DNA from: Brachymonas denitrificans
Lineage (GTDB): Bacteria > Pseudomonadota > Gammaproteobacteria > Burkholderiales > Burkholderiaceae_C
Direction of reading: 5' to 3'
Assembly: GCF_907163135.1 (NCBI RefSeq)
Contig: NZ_CAJQUA010000001.1
Location: 1,751,001-1,815,000 of the forward strand
Length of the DNA stretch: 64,000 nucleotides
Position numbers and translations under genes: made by a program. The notes under the pieces were generated by a model. The model was not told the origin of the DNA. It saw only the letters and a list, made by a program, of their open reading frames with translations, and ran no database searches. The stretch's first letter is position 1. Every line of letters begins with the position of its first letter. Below are positions 8,660 through 18,144 of this stretch, in pieces.

Positions 8660-10702
8660 TTACGCCGACTTCAGGGTCAGCAGTTCATCGCCGTCCTGCA
8701 CCTGGTCGCCCGGGGCAAACAGCAGTTCGACCACTTCGCCATCGGCCGGTGCGGAGATAGTGTGCTCCATTTTCATGGCCTCCATCACCGCCAGCGGCTG
8801 GCCCTTGGTGACCTTGTCGCCGGCCTTGACGGCGAAGGACACCACCTTGCCCGGCATCGGCGCCGTCAGGCGGCCACCCTCGCCACCCTCGCCGGAGTGG
8901 AACAGGGAGTCGACCACGGTAATTTGACTGGAGCCACGCTGGCTGAACACGTTCAGTTCCTCGCCATCCAGCCAGGCCTGCAGCACCTGGCGGTCTTCGC
9001 CGTAGCGCACGTCCATGCGGCCGTCATCGCGCTCTTCCACGATCAGCGGGCCTTCGGTCAGGATTTCGGGGCGCAGCGTGCCGTCCGGCTTGCTGATCAC
9101 GATGTAGTAGCTGCCGTCGTGCTCGTAGCGCAGGTCTGCCTGCAGCGGCTGGTCGCGGTACATCAGCTGGAACTGGCGGCTGAAACCGCCATAGGCGCGC
9201 CAGCCGTCGCGGCGGCTGAACGGGTCCTTGCCCTGCAGCTGCTTGTTCTCGTTGAAGATGCGGTGGCCGATGGCGGCTGCCACGCTCATGGGCATGCCCA
9301 GGCTGTCCTGGCCGAACAGCACGTCGGCTTCGCGCGGAATCAGCGCGGTATCGAGCCTGGCCTGGCTGAAGGACTCGGTGGCCAGGATCTGGCGCAGGAA
9401 CTGCACGTTGGTGGTCAGACCGACGATACGCATATGCGCCAGCGCGCCGTCCAGGCGGGCCAGCGCCTGCTCGCGGTCGGCACCCCAGACGATCAGCTTG
9501 GCGATCATGGAGTCGTAGAACGGGCTGATGGCATCGCCTTCACGCACGCCGGAGTCCACGCGCGCGTCAGCACGTTCGAAGGTCACGCTCCATTCGGGCG
9601 TGCGGTACACCTTCAGCGTGCCGGTCACCGGCAGGAAGTTGTTCTCGGGATTCTCGGCGTTGATACGTGCCTCGATGGCGTGGCCCTTGATCTGCAGCTC
9701 TTCCTGCGTCTTGGGCAGTTTTTCGCCGGAGGCGACGCGCAGCTGCCACTCGACCAGGTCGGTGCCGGTGATGGCTTCGGTCACCGGGTGCTCCACCTGG
9801 AGGCGGGTGTTCATTTCCATGAAGTAGAACTTCATCTCTTCCGGCTTGTCGTAGCCACCCGGCTGCTCGACGATGAATTCCACCGTGCCGGCGCCCACGT
9901 AGTTCACCGCGCGGGCGGCGGCCACGGCGGCCTCGCCCATCTGCTTGCGCAGCTCGGGCGTCATGCCGGGAGCGGGCGCTTCTTCCAGCACCTTCTGGTG
10001 GCGGCGCTGCACGGAACAGTCACGCTCGAACAGGTACACGTAGTTGCCATGCGTATCGCCAAATACCTGGATCTCGATGTGGCGCGGACGCAGCACATAT
10101 TTCTCGACCAGCACGGCGTCATCACCGAAGCTGTTGATGGCTTCGCGCTTGCAGGATTCGAGCGCAGCGGCGAAATCTTCGGCCTTCTCGACCAGACGCA
10201 TGCCCTTGCCACCGCCACCGGCGCTGGCCTTGATCAGCACGGGGTAGCCGATGCGGTCGGCTTCCTTCTTCAGCAGTTCGGGATCCTGATCGGCACCGTG
10301 GTAGCCCGGCACCAGCGGCACGCCGGCCTGCTCCATCAGGCGCTTGGATTCGGCTTTCAGGCCCATGGCCAGAATGGCGGAGGCGGGCGGGCCGATGAAC
10401 ACCAGGCCGGCATCGGCACAGGCCTGGGCAAATTCCTCGTTCTCGCTCAGGAAACCATAGCCCGGGTGGATCGCCTGGGCGCCCTTGGCCTTGGCAGCAT
10501 CGATGATGCGCTGCCATTGCAGGTAGCTGTCCTTGGGCGCGCTGCCCCCCACGTGCACGGCCTCGTTGCACAGCTGCACGTGCTTGGAGCGGGCATCGGC
10601 ATCGGAATACACCGCCACCGTCTGCACGCCCATGCGGCGCGCCGTGGAAGCCACGCGGCAGGCAATTTCGCCGCGGTTGGCAATCAGGATTTTCTTGAAC
10701 AT
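8660..10702 (-). CDS. liuD: Methylcrotonyl-CoA carboxylase, biotin-containing alpha subunit
   Basis: Biotin carboxylase plus biotin carrier subunit of the enzyme that carboxylates 3-methylcrotonyl-CoA to 3-methylglutaconyl-CoA. The 680-aa protein starts MFKKILIANRGEIACRV (biotin carboxylase N-lobe) and has the ATP-grasp loop KASAGGGGKGMR. Catalytic-site residues appear in FMEMNTRLQVEHPVTE, and the biotinyl Lys is in EAMKMEH at about residue 644. The start at 10702 is chosen because AAGGAG lies 6 nt upstream; a longer frame from 10735 would add 11 residues before the conserved start. LiuB (13310-14932) is its partner. Confidence 0.97.
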   Translation of the reverse strand: MFKKILIANRGEIACRVASTARRMGVQTVAVYSDADARSKHVQLCNEAVHVGGSAPKDSYLQWQRIIDAAKAKGAQAIHPGYGFLSENEEFAQACADAGLVFIGPPASAILAMGLKAESKRLMEQAGVPLVPGYHGADQDPELLKKEADRIGYPVLIKASAGGGGKGMRLVEKAEDFAAALESCKREAINSFGDDAVLVEKYVLRPRHIEIQVFGDTHGNYVYLFERDCSVQRRHQKVLEEAPAPGMTPELRKQMGEAAVAAARAVNYVGAGTVEFIVEQPGGYDKPEEMKFYFMEMNTRLQVEHPVTEAITGTDLVEWQLRVASGEKLPKTQEELQIKGHAIEARINAENPENNFLPVTGTLKVYRTPEWSVTFERADARVDSGVREGDAISPFYDSMIAKLIVWGADREQALARLDGALAHMRIVGLTTNVQFLRQILATESFSQARLDTALIPREADVLFGQDSLGMPMSVAAAIGHRIFNENKQLQGKDPFSRRDGWRAYGGFSRQFQLMYRDQPLQADLRYEHDGSYYIVISKPDGTLRPEILTEGPLIVEERDDGRMDVRYGEDRQVLQAWLDGEELNVFSQRGSSQITVVDSLFHSGEGGEGGRLTAPMPGKVVSFAVKAGDKVTKGQPLAVMEAMKMEHTISAPADGEVVELLFAPGDQVQDGDELLTLKSA

Positions 10703-10742
10703 CACAGTCTCCTTGGTATCTATTGTCGGGATCAAGCGGCCG

Positions 10743-11474
10743 TCAGGGTGACGGCGCCGGCTCCGCCCCGAACCATGTTTTCAAACGGCGAATGGCGGCG
10801 CGCAGAAAGCGCACCAGAAGAATCGTTACGAGCACCATCAGCACCACGGCCACCAGCAGCACCACGCCAAAGATGACGGGCTGGTTGACCGCAAGCCAGA
10901 CGATGCCGACCACCAGCCCGTCCTCGAACAGGCTGGCCGCCACGTTGCTGAAAGGCTCGGGCGAAGTATTGATGGCAGCGCGCGTGGTGGTCTTGGCGGC
11001 CTGGCTGGTGGCAGCCAGGGTACCGCCCAGAATGGTGGCCACCAGCGTCATGGTGCCGCCATCGGCTCCGAACACGCTGCCGGCCAGCGCGGCGCCGGCG
11101 GGAATGCGGATCACGCTGTTGGCCAGATCCCAGACACTGTCCAGCCCCGGGATCTTGTCGGCAAAGAACTCCATGAACAGCATGAAGCCGCTGGCGGCGA
11201 GCACGACCGGACTTTGCAGCATGTGCATGCTCTCGGGCAGTGGCACCCAGCCCAACAGGCCGATCAGGCCGGTGATGAACACCACCGCGTACAAGCGGAA
11301 GCCGCTGGCCCAGCCAAGCGCGCCGGCCAGCGCCAGCATGCCTGCCATGTCCATGCGGCCAAGGGCCTGACCCGCGACATCTCCCGCTGCATGCCCCGCA
11401 CCGCTCATGGCAACGCCGGCCTGCTGCAGGTAGGGCAGCAACTGCTGCCACCATTGCATGAGGGTTTCCGTCAT
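10743..11474 (-). CDS. DUF4126 membrane protein inside the liu operon
   Basis: A 243-aa protein with a short soluble N-terminus and about five hydrophobic segments. The stretch SGFRLYAVVFITGLIGLLGW followed by PADKIPGLDSVWD-like residues (seen as FFADKIPGLDSVWDLANS) is characteristic of the DUF4126 family. The family has no assigned function. It sits between liuC and liuD on the same strand with short gaps and no visible promoter or terminator, so it should be co-transcribed with the leucine pathway although it is not a known pathway component. Confidence 0.85.
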   Translation of the reverse strand: MTETLMQWWQQLLPYLQQAGVAMSGAGHAAGDVAGQALGRMDMAGMLALAGALGWASGFRLYAVVFITGLIGLLGWVPLPESMHMLQSPVVLAASGFMLFMEFFADKIPGLDSVWDLANSVIRIPAGAALAGSVFGADGGTMTLVATILGGTLAATSQAAKTTTRAAINTSPEPFSNVAASLFEDGLVVGIVWLAVNQPVIFGVVLLVAVVLMVLVTILLVRFLRAAIRRLKTWFGAEPAPSP

Positions 11475-11596
11475 GGCTTCCTCCTCCCGGACTCCGCAGC
11501 ACGGCCCTGCGCCTGCTCTATGGGGAGCAGGGTCACAGCCGTGGAAATGCGGATGAAGTTCATGAGGATCTCAGGCATGGCAGCGCGGCAGGACGC

Positions 11597-12385
11597 TCAG
11601 TCCTTTTTCTCGAGCCAGGACGGCTTGCGCTTCTGCAGGAAGCTCTGCACGCCCTCGCGGCCCTCTTCGCTGGCACGGATGTCGGCAATGCCGGCCACCG
11701 TGTCTGCGATCAGTTCGGGGGTGATTTCCTGTTCGGCCACGTCCTGCACCAGCTGCTTGCAGGCCTTGACGGCCGCCGGACTGGCCATGCACAGGGCCTT
11801 GGCGATCTCTGCCACCTTGGCGTCGAGTTGCTCGGCCGTGACCAGTTCGTGCACGAAGCCGATGCGGTGCGCTTCCTTGGCATCAAAGCGTTCGGCCGTG
11901 AGGAAGTAGCGGTGCGAGGCGCGCGGGCCCATGGCACGGATCACGTAAGGGCTGATGGTGGCCGGGATCAGGCCGAGCTTGACTTCGCTCAGGCAGTAGT
12001 TGGCGGTGTCCACGCTGACCACCATGTCGCAGGCAGCCACCAGACCCATGCCGCCGGCATAGACGTCGCCCTGCACGCGGGCAATGGTCGGCTTGGGGCA
12101 GGTATAGATCACGCGCAGCATCTCGGCCAGCTTGCCCGCGTCGGCGAGGTTCTCGTCGCGCGTGTAGTCGGCCATGCGGCGCATCCAGTTCAGGTCGGCG
12201 CCGGCGCAAAAGGCCGGGCCTTCGGCCGCCAGTACCACGCAGCGCACGTCGGCGTTGTTGCCGATGTCGGTGAAAGCCTGGGTCAGCTCGGCGATGACTT
12301 CATCGTTGAAGGCATTGCGCACGTCCGGACGGCTCAGCGTGAGGGTGGCCACATGGCCTTCGATGGTGGTCACGAGTGCGGTCAT
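11597..12385 (-). CDS. liuC: Enoyl-CoA hydratase/isomerase family, probable methylglutaconyl-CoA hydratase
   Basis: The 262-aa crotonase-fold protein would hydrate 3-methylglutaconyl-CoA to HMG-CoA. The oxyanion-hole motifs are AFCAGADLNWMRRM and YAGGMGLVAACD. The CAGADLNWM sequence is characteristic of LiuC-type hydratases. The C-terminal helix (EGREGVQSFLQKRKPSW) is intact. The position between liuB and liuD and the presence of every other liu enzyme support the specific assignment; otherwise only 'enoyl-CoA hydratase' would be justified. Confidence 0.92.
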   Translation of the reverse strand: MTALVTTIEGHVATLTLSRPDVRNAFNDEVIAELTQAFTDIGNNADVRCVVLAAEGPAFCAGADLNWMRRMADYTRDENLADAGKLAEMLRVIYTCPKPTIARVQGDVYAGGMGLVAACDMVVSVDTANYCLSEVKLGLIPATISPYVIRAMGPRASHRYFLTAERFDAKEAHRIGFVHELVTAEQLDAKVAEIAKALCMASPAAVKACKQLVQDVAEQEITPELIADTVAGIADIRASEEGREGVQSFLQKRKPSWLEKKD

Positions 12386-12406
12386 GAATCAAACTCCGTC
12401 TTGTCG

Positions 12407-13294
12407 TTATGACTGGCTGCCGCGGCCGGTGCGCGCTGCACGCAGGCCGTGGCGATCCAGGAAGCTGGCCACGCGGGGCTGCCAGATTCCCGGAAAATGG
12501 GTAAACAGGGCATGGCCGTCGGCGCCCACGCGCCCCACGTCCACAAACTCGCCGGTGCCGCCGATGCGGCTGTAGGCGTCGAACCACTGCTTCGGTACAG
12601 TGGCACCGAAATAGCGGTCGTTGCTGGCATAGAGCCAGAGTGTCGGCACCCGCACGGCGGTGCCGAAACTGCGCAGCTGCTGCGCCAGCGGAAAGGTGGA
12701 ACAGGGTTGGCCAGGGCGCAGCCTGGAATCACCTCCGGCTCCGCCAGACACATTCACCACCGCCTGCAGGCCAGCCGGCTTGCGCGCCGCAACTGCCAGC
12801 GCAACGATGCCGCCATAGGAGTGGCCCACCAGCACGGTGCGGTCCTGCGCTATCGCGGGGCGCTTGCGCACCGCCTCGAGCACGGCCAGAGTCTGGTCGG
12901 CCGCAGCCTGGAAGCCCGGGCCGAACTCGCGCCGCTCGCAGTTGCCGGAAGCCTCCACATCGCGCCCGCCGGTCACGCCGTAGCCGATGCGCGTAGGCAC
13001 CGCCACCACGTAACCGCGCTTGACGAAGAAGTCGACCGCTGCCGAGAAGCGGGCCCGGCCCATGTCCGCCTTGGCCGCGCTGTCGGCCGGACGGCCGTGC
13101 AGGATGACGGCGACCGGTGCCACGCCCTTGCGCGCATCGTCGCGGAACAGCGAGGTGCGGACCAGCCGCGTTTCGCTCTGGCCGTAACGGTCCTGAACGG
13201 TGACCGGCACCTCCAGCCGCTCCTCCTGCAGGCGCGCCTGCGCACTGGCCGCCACGGCGGCCAGCGTTGCAAGAAGGAACAGCTTGCGCAGCAC
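12407..13294 (-). CDS. Exported alpha/beta-hydrolase encoded within the liu operon
   Basis: A 295-aa protein. The N-terminus MLRKLFLLATLAAVAASAQA is a Sec signal peptide with an AxA cleavage site, so the mature protein is likely periplasmic. It has the hydrolase elbow GHSYGG (nucleophile Ser), an acid in YASNDRYFG and a late histidine in VGADGHALF, in the order of a dienelactone-hydrolase-like or BAAT-type esterase. It lies between liuB (15 nt away) and liuC (21 nt away) on the same strand. It is not a known leucine-pathway enzyme; a periplasmic ester hydrolase releasing a branched acid is one possibility, but this is only inference. Confidence 0.8.
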   Translation of the reverse strand: MLRKLFLLATLAAVAASAQARLQEERLEVPVTVQDRYGQSETRLVRTSLFRDDARKGVAPVAVILHGRPADSAAKADMGRARFSAAVDFFVKRGYVVAVPTRIGYGVTGGRDVEASGNCERREFGPGFQAAADQTLAVLEAVRKRPAIAQDRTVLVGHSYGGIVALAVAARKPAGLQAVVNVSGGAGGDSRLRPGQPCSTFPLAQQLRSFGTAVRVPTLWLYASNDRYFGATVPKQWFDAYSRIGGTGEFVDVGRVGADGHALFTHFPGIWQPRVASFLDRHGLRAARTGRGSQS

Positions 13295-13309
13295 GGCCCG
13301 TCCTGCGTC

Positions 13310-14932
13310 TTACATGCGGAAGATACCGAACTTCGGCTCTTCGATCGGGGCGTTGTACGCTGCGCTCAGGCCCAGGGCCAGCATGCGGCGCGTGTCGGCC
13401 GGATCGATGATGCCGTCGTCCCACAGGCGAGCGGTAGCGTAGTAGGGGTGGCCCTGCTCTTCGTACTGCTGGCGGATCGGGGCCTTGAAGGCCTCCTCTT
13501 CCTCGGCAGACCAGGTGCCGCCCTTGGCCTCGATGCCATCACGGCGCACGGTAGCCAGCACACCAGCCGCCTGCTCGCCGCCCATCACGGAGATGCGGGC
13601 ATTCGGCCACATCCACAGGAAGCGCGGGCTGTAGGCGCGGCCGCACATGCCGTAGTTGCCGGCGCCGAAGGAGCCGCCGATCACCACGGTGAACTTGGGC
13701 ACGTTGGCAGTGGCCACCGCCGTCACCATCTTGGCGCCGTGGCGGGCAATGCCCTCGTTCTCGTACTTGCGGCCGACCATGAAGCCGGTAATGTTCTGCA
13801 GGAACACCAGCGGGATCTTGCGGTGGCAGCACAGCTCGATGAAATGGGCGCCCTTCTGTGCGCTCTCGCCGAACAGAATGCCGTTGTTGGCAATGATGCC
13901 GACCTTCATGCCCTCGATGCGGGCAAAGCCGCACACCAGCGTGGTGCCGAAGCGGGCCTTGAATTCGTCCAGTTCGGAGTCATCCACGATACGGGCAATC
14001 ACTTCGCGCACGTCAAACGGTTTGCGCGTGTCGGTCGGGATGATGCCGTAGAGTTCCTTGGCGTCGTAGCGCGGCGGCTTGGGCTCGGCGTACTGCGGCA
14101 GGTCGGCTTTCTGGTGGTTCAGGTTGTCCACGATGCTGCGCGCCAGCGACAGCGCGTGCATGTCGTTCTGCGCCAGGTGGTCGGCCACGCCGGACAGGCG
14201 GGTGTGCACATCGCCACCGCCCAGGTCTTCGGCCGTCACCACCTCACCGGTGGCCGCCTTCACCAGCGGCGGGCCGCCCAGGAAAATCGTGCCCTGGTTC
14301 TTGACGATGATGGTCTCGTCGCTCATGGCCGGCACGTAGGCGCCACCGGCGGTGCATGACCCCATCACCACGGCGATCTGGGCGATGCCCTGGGCGCTCA
14401 GGTTGGCCTGGTTGTAGAAGATGCGGCCGAAGTGGTCGCGGTCCGGGAACACATCGTCCTGGTTGGGCAGGTTGGCACCGCCGCTGTCCACCAGATAGAT
14501 ACACGGCAGGTGGTTCTGCTGGGCGATTTCCTGCGCACGCAGGTGCTTCTTCACCGTCATCGGGTAGTAGGTGCCGCCCTTGACGGTGGCGTCGTTGCAG
14601 ACGATCAGGCAGTCCACGCCGGAGACGCGGCCGATGCCGGTGATCACGCCCGCGCCGGGAGCGGAATCGCTGCCGTCACGGTCGGGGTACATGTTCATGG
14701 CGGCCAGCGGCGACAGTTCCAGGAAGGGCGTGCCGGGGTCGAGCAGCATCTCGACGCGCTGGCGCGGCAGCAGCTTGCCGCGGGCCACGTGCTTGTCACG
14801 GGCTGCCTCGGGGCCGCCCAGCGCCACGCGCTCGACGTGCTGGCGCAGGTCGTCCACAACGGCCTGCATGGCTGCAGCGTTGGCCTGGAATTCGGCCGAG
14901 CGCGCATTGAGTTTGGATTGGATAACGGGCAT
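13310..14932 (-). CDS. liuB: Methylcrotonyl-CoA carboxylase, carboxyltransferase beta subunit
   Basis: Transfers the carboxyl group from biotin on LiuD to 3-methylcrotonyl-CoA. The 540-aa protein has the carboxyltransferase N-half with [16 protein letters not shown] and [20 protein letters not shown], and the C-half with [15 protein letters not shown] and [20 protein letters not shown]. The [15 protein letters not shown] stretch is typical of MCC beta rather than propionyl-CoA carboxylase beta. The length fits the family. It follows the acyl-CoA ligase gene in the same transcript. Confidence 0.96.
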   Translation of the reverse strand: MPVIQSKLNARSAEFQANAAAMQAVVDDLRQHVERVALGGPEAARDKHVARGKLLPRQRVEMLLDPGTPFLELSPLAAMNMYPDRDGSDSAPGAGVITGIGRVSGVDCLIVCNDATVKGGTYYPMTVKKHLRAQEIAQQNHLPCIYLVDSGGANLPNQDDVFPDRDHFGRIFYNQANLSAQGIAQIAVVMGSCTAGGAYVPAMSDETIIVKNQGTIFLGGPPLVKAATGEVVTAEDLGGGDVHTRLSGVADHLAQNDMHALSLARSIVDNLNHQKADLPQYAEPKPPRYDAKELYGIIPTDTRKPFDVREVIARIVDDSELDEFKARFGTTLVCGFARIEGMKVGIIANNGILFGESAQKGAHFIELCCHRKIPLVFLQNITGFMVGRKYENEGIARHGAKMVTAVATANVPKFTVVIGGSFGAGNYGMCGRAYSPRFLWMWPNARISVMGGEQAAGVLATVRRDGIEAKGGTWSAEEEEAFKAPIRQQYEEQGHPYYATARLWDDGIIDPADTRRMLALGLSAAYNAPIEEPKFGIFRM

Positions 14933-15023
14933 GGTGCAATCTCCTTGTGCGCAGGGCGCGCGCTGGCGCCCCGCTGACTTCTCGTATTCTGTGCGGCCGG
15001 CAACACAGCGCCGGCCTGGCCGA

Positions 15024-16775
15024 TCAGGCCGTCTTGGCTTCGTGCAGGCCCAGCTCTTCCTTCATCGCGTCGCGAATCTTGAACTTCTGGATCTTGCCGG
15101 TGACCGTCATCGGGAATTCCTCGACGAAGCGCAGGTACTTGGGCACCTTGTAGTGGGCGATCTGGCCCTTGCAGAATTCGCGGATCTGCTCTTCGTCCAG
15201 CTTCTGGCCGGGCTTGGCGATGATCCACGCGCACAGCTCCTCGCCGTAGCGCTCGTCGGGCACGCCGACCACCTGCACGTCCTGCACCTTGGGATGGCGG
15301 TACAGGAATTCCTCGATCTCGCGCGGGTAGACGTTCTCGCCGCCGCGGATCACCATGTCCTTGATGCGGCCGACGATGTTGACGTAGCCCTGCTCGTCCA
15401 TGGTGGCCAGGTCGCCGGTGTGCATCCAGCCTTCTTCGTCCACGGCTTCCTTGGTCTTGGCTTCATCGCCCCAGTAGCCGTGCATGACGGAGTAGCCGCG
15501 CGTGCACAATTCGCCGGAGGTGCCGCAGGCCACGGTCTCGCCGCTCTCGGGATCGACGATCTTCACTTCCAGATTGGGCTGCACCAGACCGACGGTGGAA
15601 ACGCGGCGGTCCAGCGGGGTATCGACGCTGGACTGGCAGCTCACCGGGCTGGTTTCGGTCATGCCGTAGGCGATGGTGACCTGGCTCATGTGCATTTCGC
15701 TCACGACGCGCTTCATCACCTCGATCGGGCAGGGAGAACCGGCCATGATGCCGGTGCGCAGCGTGGACAGGTCGAAATCCTTGAATTGCGGGTGGTCCAG
15801 TTCGGCGATGAACATGGTGGGCACGCCATGCAGCGCCGTGCATTTCTCGTCCTGCACGGTCTGCAGCACCAGCAGCGGGTCGAACGCATCGTTGGGGTAG
15901 ACCACGCAGGCGCCGTGCGTCATGCAGGCCAGGTTGCTCATCACCATGCCGAAGCAGTGGTACAGCGGCACCGGGCAGCACAGGCGGTCCTTGTCGGTCA
16001 GCTCGATGCACTCGCCGACGAACCAGCCGTTGTTCAGGATGTTGCGGTGCGTGAGCGTGGCGCCCTTGGGGAAGCCGGTGGTGCCGCTGGTGAACTGGAT
16101 GTTGATCGGGTCGGTGTTCTTCAGCGTCTTCTGCACGGCCGCGACCTGCGGATCGAGCTGGTCGCCGGTGGCAATCCATTCGGAGAAGCGCTGCATGCCG
16201 GGGATCTCATCGCCCTGGCCGGCCACGTCGATCCAGACGATGCGGCGCAGCGAGGGCATGCGGGAAATGGCCAGCATGCCAGGGTGGCACTTGGGCAGTT
16301 CGGGCGCCAGTTCCTGCAGCATGCCGACATAGTTGCTGGTCTTGAAGCTGGGCATGACGATGATGGCCTTGCAGCCCACCTTGTTCACCGCATACTCCAC
16401 CTCGGCCACACGGTAGGCCGGGTTGATGTTGACCAGCACCACGCCGATCTTGGCGGTAGCCACCTGCACCAGCAACCATTCGGCGTTGTTGTGCGACCAG
16501 ATGCCGACGCGGTCGCCCTTCTGCAGGCCGCTCTTGAGCATGGCGCTGGCCAGTTGCGTGGCCTTGAGCTGGAGCTGGTGGTAGGTGTAGCGGATACCCT
16601 GGTGACGGCTCACCAGCACTTCGTGATCGGGATATTTGGCAACCACGCCATCAAAGTGATCGCCGATGGTGACTTCGAGCAGGGGCTTGTCGGTGTCACC
16701 CTTGTCATAGCTGTTGGGCAGCGGCGCGTTGGGGGATTGCACCACGTGGTGTTGCGGAATATCTTTGGCGTCCAT
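15024..16775 (-). CDS. AMP-binding acyl-CoA synthetase, first gene of the liuBCDE transcript
   Basis: The 583-aa protein is an ANL-superfamily ligase that activates a carboxylic acid through an acyl-AMP. It has the P-loop [16 protein letters not shown], the YGMTETSP core, the [13 protein letters not shown] hinge region and the C-terminal catalytic-lysine segment [12 protein letters not shown]. Overall it resembles the ACSF2-like medium-chain or branched-chain acyl-CoA synthetases that often accompany liu genes. At 583 aa it is shorter than acetoacetyl-CoA synthetases (about 650 aa). It could activate isovalerate or a related acid to feed LiuA; this is inferred from context. The start at 16775 has an AGGAG just upstream. 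A LiuR-type box lies 204 nt upstream. Confidence 0.88.
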   Translation of the reverse strand: MDAKDIPQHHVVQSPNAPLPNSYDKGDTDKPLLEVTIGDHFDGVVAKYPDHEVLVSRHQGIRYTYHQLQLKATQLASAMLKSGLQKGDRVGIWSHNNAEWLLVQVATAKIGVVLVNINPAYRVAEVEYAVNKVGCKAIIVMPSFKTSNYVGMLQELAPELPKCHPGMLAISRMPSLRRIVWIDVAGQGDEIPGMQRFSEWIATGDQLDPQVAAVQKTLKNTDPINIQFTSGTTGFPKGATLTHRNILNNGWFVGECIELTDKDRLCCPVPLYHCFGMVMSNLACMTHGACVVYPNDAFDPLLVLQTVQDEKCTALHGVPTMFIAELDHPQFKDFDLSTLRTGIMAGSPCPIEVMKRVVSEMHMSQVTIAYGMTETSPVSCQSSVDTPLDRRVSTVGLVQPNLEVKIVDPESGETVACGTSGELCTRGYSVMHGYWGDEAKTKEAVDEEGWMHTGDLATMDEQGYVNIVGRIKDMVIRGGENVYPREIEEFLYRHPKVQDVQVVGVPDERYGEELCAWIIAKPGQKLDEEQIREFCKGQIAHYKVPKYLRFVEEFPMTVTGKIQKFKIRDAMKEELGLHEAKTA

Positions 16776-16978
16776 CGTTGTCTCCTGAGGTTTTGACCAG
16801 TTGTTCAGTGCAGCGCCGATGACGCTCGTGCCCCATCCTGCACGCTGCACTCCTATGAAACTTGTCGAGCTCCGGGGGCACCGTCTTGTGTGCGGTACTT
16901 GCCGGCGCCGGGCATGGCTTCGCCCGGCGGCCCGTCTGCAGGTTGAACATACCCTGTCTTCTTGACGGTTAAATTACG

Positions 16979-16994
16979 TTGACGTAAACGTCAA
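16979..16994 (-). promoter_or_regulatory. LiuR-type operator upstream of the acyl-CoA ligase-liuBCDE operon
   Basis: TTGACGTAAACGTCAA has perfect 6-base arms around TAAA. It is identical, with two extra flanking bases on each side (ACGTTGACGTAAACGTCAAT), to the box before liuA at 25649-25664. On the minus strand a TTTAAC hexamer starts 5 nt after the dyad, exactly where TATAAT stands at liuA. A MerR-type regulator gene (liuR) is in the cluster, so this is its likely site. Confidence 0.8.
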
Positions 16995-17015
16995 TACCGC
17001 GATTGTGCCAGCAAA

Positions 17016-17693
17016 TCAGCGCCAGTGCAGCGCAACGTCATCGAGTTTTGCAACGACCTGCTGTGCGCCGGCAGACAGCAGTTGTTCCGGCGACACAACG
17101 GGATTACCCGGAAGGCACAGTCCGCACACCGTGGCACCGGCGGCCACGCCGGCACGCACGCCGGTGACGGTGTCCTCGATCACCAGGCATTGGTCCGGCG
17201 CGACCTGCAGCCGGTCCATGGCTGCCAGATAGACATCGGGATGGGGCTTGCTGCGCGGCATGTCGTGGCCGCTGAAGATCCGCCCATCAAACCAGGGCAG
17301 CAGGCCGGTGTGGGAGAGCTGCAGGCCGATCTTGTCGCGATCGGCGCCCGAAACGCAGGCGATCTGGCCACCCGTGAGCGCATGGGCCTGCCGCACCAGT
17401 TCGGCGGCGCCGGGAATGGCCTGCAGATGCGCGCGCAGGGCCACGTCGCGCCGCGCCCAGAAACTGTGCAGCCACTCGGTGGTGAAAGGCTGGCCGGTTT
17501 CCCGCTCAATGCGGGCTGCCTCGTCCTTCGTGGCCTTGCCGACGAAGAGCTGCATGCACTCCTGCAATGTCATGCGCCAGCCGCGTTCTTCCAGCATGTC
17601 GCGCAGCACGCCCATGGTAAGCGGCTCGCTGTCGACCAGCACGCCGTCGCAGTCGAACAGGACGGCAGCGAAACGGATGCGCGGGGGATTCAC
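17016..17693 (-). CDS. HAD-superfamily phosphatase (subfamily IA, beta-phosphoglucomutase/phosphoglycolate-phosphatase-like)
   Basis: The 225-aa protein starts with the HAD motif I FAAVLFDCDGVLVDSEP (nucleophile Asp and general-acid Asp). It has a helical cap (residues about 20-90), motif II in IACVSGADRDK, motif III Lys in MPRSKPHPDVYL, and motif IV in CLVIEDTVTGVRAG. It is probably a small-molecule sugar-phosphate or phosphoglycolate phosphatase; the substrate is not determinable. It overlaps the ychJ stop-to-start by 4 nt, so the two are probably translated together. Confidence 0.9.
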   Translation of the reverse strand: MNPPRIRFAAVLFDCDGVLVDSEPLTMGVLRDMLEERGWRMTLQECMQLFVGKATKDEAARIERETGQPFTTEWLHSFWARRDVALRAHLQAIPGAAELVRQAHALTGGQIACVSGADRDKIGLQLSHTGLLPWFDGRIFSGHDMPRSKPHPDVYLAAMDRLQVAPDQCLVIEDTVTGVRAGVAAGATVCGLCLPGNPVVSPEQLLSAGAQQVVAKLDDVALHWR

Positions 17694-18118
17694 AGCATGT
17701 CTCCATCGACGTAATACCAGCGCAACACGCCCTGATCGTCTGCCTCTCGCACAAAACGGCTGCGCTCATGCAGGCGGATGGCGCGGCCCTGCAGGCGCGA
17801 ACGGGCGACGAACTCGACCTCGGCATGGGTGGCATCGATGATGCGATGCTGGCGCACTTCCAGGCCCAGCCATTTCAGGCCGGGCTCGAAATCCAGCTCG
17901 GCGGGACGGGTGGAGGCATGCCAGGTGGCCAGCAGGTAGTCGGCACGCTGCTGCACGAAGGCGGTGTAGCGCGAGCGCATGAGGGATTCGGCATCGGGGG
18001 CCGGAGTGTTCCAGTCAGCCAAATAGCGCTGGCAACAGTCGCCGACTACCAACGCAGTTAGTTTTCCAGCATGACGCCCACATGGACATAGGAGTCGCTT
18101 TCCTTGATCTGTGCTCAC
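17690..18118 (-). CDS. YchJ family (UPF0225) protein with SEC-C zinc motif
   Basis: The 142-aa protein has a metal-binding N-terminus LLCPCGRHAGK...GDCCQRYL followed by the family core APDAESLMRSRYTAFV and DYLLATWHASTRPAELDF. The C-terminal half is the YchJ cystatin/NTF2-like fold. The GTG at 18118 (AGGA 5-6 nt upstream) is preferred. An in-frame ATG at 18148 would overlap the stop of the upstream gene as ATGA and add 10 residues, so translational coupling to that gene is the alternative. The first 35 codons lie in lower-GC DNA than the rest. Molecular function is unknown. Confidence 0.85.
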   Translation of the reverse strand: MSTDQGKRLLCPCGRHAGKLTALVVGDCCQRYLADWNTPAPDAESLMRSRYTAFVQQRADYLLATWHASTRPAELDFEPGLKWLGLEVRQHRIIDATHAEVEFVARSRLQGRAIRLHERSRFVREADDQGVLRWYYVDGDML

Positions 18119-18144
18119 TGAATTCCTATCGATCATGACCCTGG

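Noticed and set aside
7484-10876. A 1130-codon open frame antisense to liuD and liuE
   Set aside because: High-GC codon bias in the sense genes keeps the opposite frame open; its protein is His/Gly/Gln-rich with no family pattern, while liuD and liuE are certain.
18000-18118. An apparent insertion between CPCG and CC in the ychJ SEC-C motif
   Set aside because: As far as I recall, a 13-residue spacer (CPCGR...CC) also occurs in betaproteobacterial relatives, so no disruption is claimed; the lower GC there is noted only as composition.
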